A DNA stretch of 16,912 bases from Ophiosphaerella korrae (taxonomy: Eukaryota; Ascomycota; Dothideomycetes; Pleosporales; Phaeosphaeriaceae): contig JALNQF010000682.1 of the NCBI GenBank assembly GCA_028456385.1, positions 1 through 16,912 of the forward strand. The letters run 5' to 3'. The translations under genes and the position numbers were made by a program. The notes under the pieces were generated by a model that worked only from the letters and a program-made list of their open reading frames with translations, did not search any database and had not been told where the DNA came from. Positions 16,570-16,912 of the stretch are shown here, piece after piece (position 1 is the stretch's first letter; each line of letters opens with the position of its first letter).

Positions 16570-16912
16570 TAAGATATATAAGATATATAAAGTTATAAGT
16601 AGGATATAATAAATATATTAGTAGAAGTAAGTTTTATAATAAACCTAACTATATAGAGCTTATAAAGTACTCTTAGTTATAATAAATTTATCTAATAAGC
16701 TAATAGTAGACTAGATAGTAGAAGAAGAAGTAATATTAATAGTAGTAGTAGAATAGTTAAGAACTTACACTAAAACCTTATTACCTTTTTACTCTAACTC
16801 TAACGCTAGGTATAAGGCCTTGTAATAAGTACGCTCTTTAGTAAATTTTAATATTTTCTTATTATATAGTAAATAAGTAATAATAATAGTAAAAAGTTTT
16901 TTATTATTATTA
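16570..16912 (-). pseudogene. Possible antisense ORF of E2 (partial; unknown function)
   Basis: A minus-strand frame enters from the right edge and is open for about 40 codons (16911-16792) before a TAA at 16791-16789 that could be a former Gln. It reads a charged helical stretch ('FTKERTYYKALYLALELE') followed by a Thr/Ser/Asn-rich segment ('STTTINITSSST'). The position downstream of the chromodomain, the antisense orientation and the helix-then-Ser/Thr layout resemble the E1 antisense frame. No clear sequence identity between the two was established, and a chance frame is not excluded. The left limit is arbitrary. Confidence 0.3.

Larger units (their letters stand above)
13200..16600 (+). 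pseudogene. E2 pol (protease, RT, RNase H, integrase, chromodomain), degenerate
   Basis: From about 13250 to 16545 every landmark is in one phase (codon starts divisible by 3) with no net indel over 3.3 kb, although stops are numerous. Both ends are approximate. The order is that of a Ty3/gypsy chromovirus. Damage is almost wholly transitions. A true stop for Pol cannot be told from RIP stops after the chromodomain. Confidence 0.88.
10881..16912 (+). mobile_element. E2: second Ty3/gypsy chromovirus, plus strand, 3' end outside the window
   Basis: Gag, zinc knuckle, protease, RT, RNase H, integrase and chromodomain follow in order on the plus strand. The left limit is inferred from where copia integrase homology ends (about 10870-10880), so it is approximate by tens of bases. 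No 5'/3' LTR pair could be matched by eye: the stretch 10881-11313 has no recognisable copy at the right edge, so the 3' LTR probably lies beyond 16912. RIP damage is heavier than in E1: TpG and CpA are very rare. Confidence 0.85.

Noticed and set aside
893..16600. A reassigned genetic code in which TAA and TAG mean Gln, which would open many frames
   Set aside because: It would not explain the parallel loss of His and Cys to Tyr, catalytic Asp to Asn, Met to Ile, or the near absence of CpA/TpG in non-coding parts and LTRs. RIP explains all of these.
1..16912. Mitochondrial or other organelle origin because of the high AT content
   Set aside because: No organelle rRNA, tRNA or respiratory genes are seen, while LTRs, target duplications and RIP context point to nuclear heterochromatin.
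16740..16912. E2 3' LTR at the right edge
   Set aside because: No segment here could be matched by eye to 10881-11313, and no clear polypurine tract abuts a TG/TA start, so an LTR cannot be claimed.

Overview
The window is a block of dead, nested LTR retrotransposons from a fungal genome that has been heavily mutated by repeat-induced point mutation (RIP). It is probably an AT-rich gene desert of a filamentous ascomycete. CpA and its complement TpG are almost absent and TpA is in great excess. The first 1,028 bases contain no CpA and no TpG at all. Almost every coding frame is broken by TAA or TAG where Gln (CAA/CAG) or Trp (TGG) is expected, and by Tyr where His or Cys is expected. No intact host gene, rRNA or tRNA was seen. 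Domain calls were made by reading the frames by eye while allowing for RIP changes; no database search was run.

Layout, left to right: (1) 1-77 is a (TAC)n microsatellite. (2) 78-892 is low-complexity AT-rich DNA with no recognisable gene, probably the 3' flank or LTR of the copia element. (3) 893-2010, minus strand, is the C-terminal half of a Ty1/copia polyprotein (reverse transcriptase active site, then RNase H), with an in-frame pentapeptide minisatellite. (4) 2011-9039 is a complete 7,029-bp Ty3/gypsy chromovirus on the minus strand ('E1'). It has 427-bp LTRs, a TTTTA target-site duplication, a polypurine tract, Gag with two zinc knuckles, protease, RT, RNase H, integrase and chromodomain. 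A possible additional ORF runs on the opposite strand between the chromodomain and the 3' LTR. (5) 9040-about 10880, minus strand, is the N-terminal part of the same copia RT plus the C-terminal end of its integrase. E1 landed inside the copia RT: removing E1 and one TTTTA copy rejoins the copia frame exactly. (6) About 10881-16912, plus strand, is a second chromovirus ('E2') with leader or LTR, Gag, protease, RT, RNase H, integrase and chromodomain. It runs off the right edge before a 3' LTR is seen and probably also interrupts the copia element.

The inferred order of events is copia first, then E1 (and probably E2) inserted into it, with RIP striking all of them. E1 keeps many more TpG/CpA sites than its surroundings, which fits a younger insertion. 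All three RT active sites have lost catalytic Asp residues through TpG-to-TpA changes (YLDD to YLDN in E1 and E2; YIDD to YINN in copia). The most unusual signals are the possible antisense ORF downstream of the chromodomain in E1 with a similar-looking one in E2, the roughly 1.1-1.2 kb spacer between zinc knuckle and protease in both chromoviruses, and the pentapeptide minisatellite in the copia RNase H.
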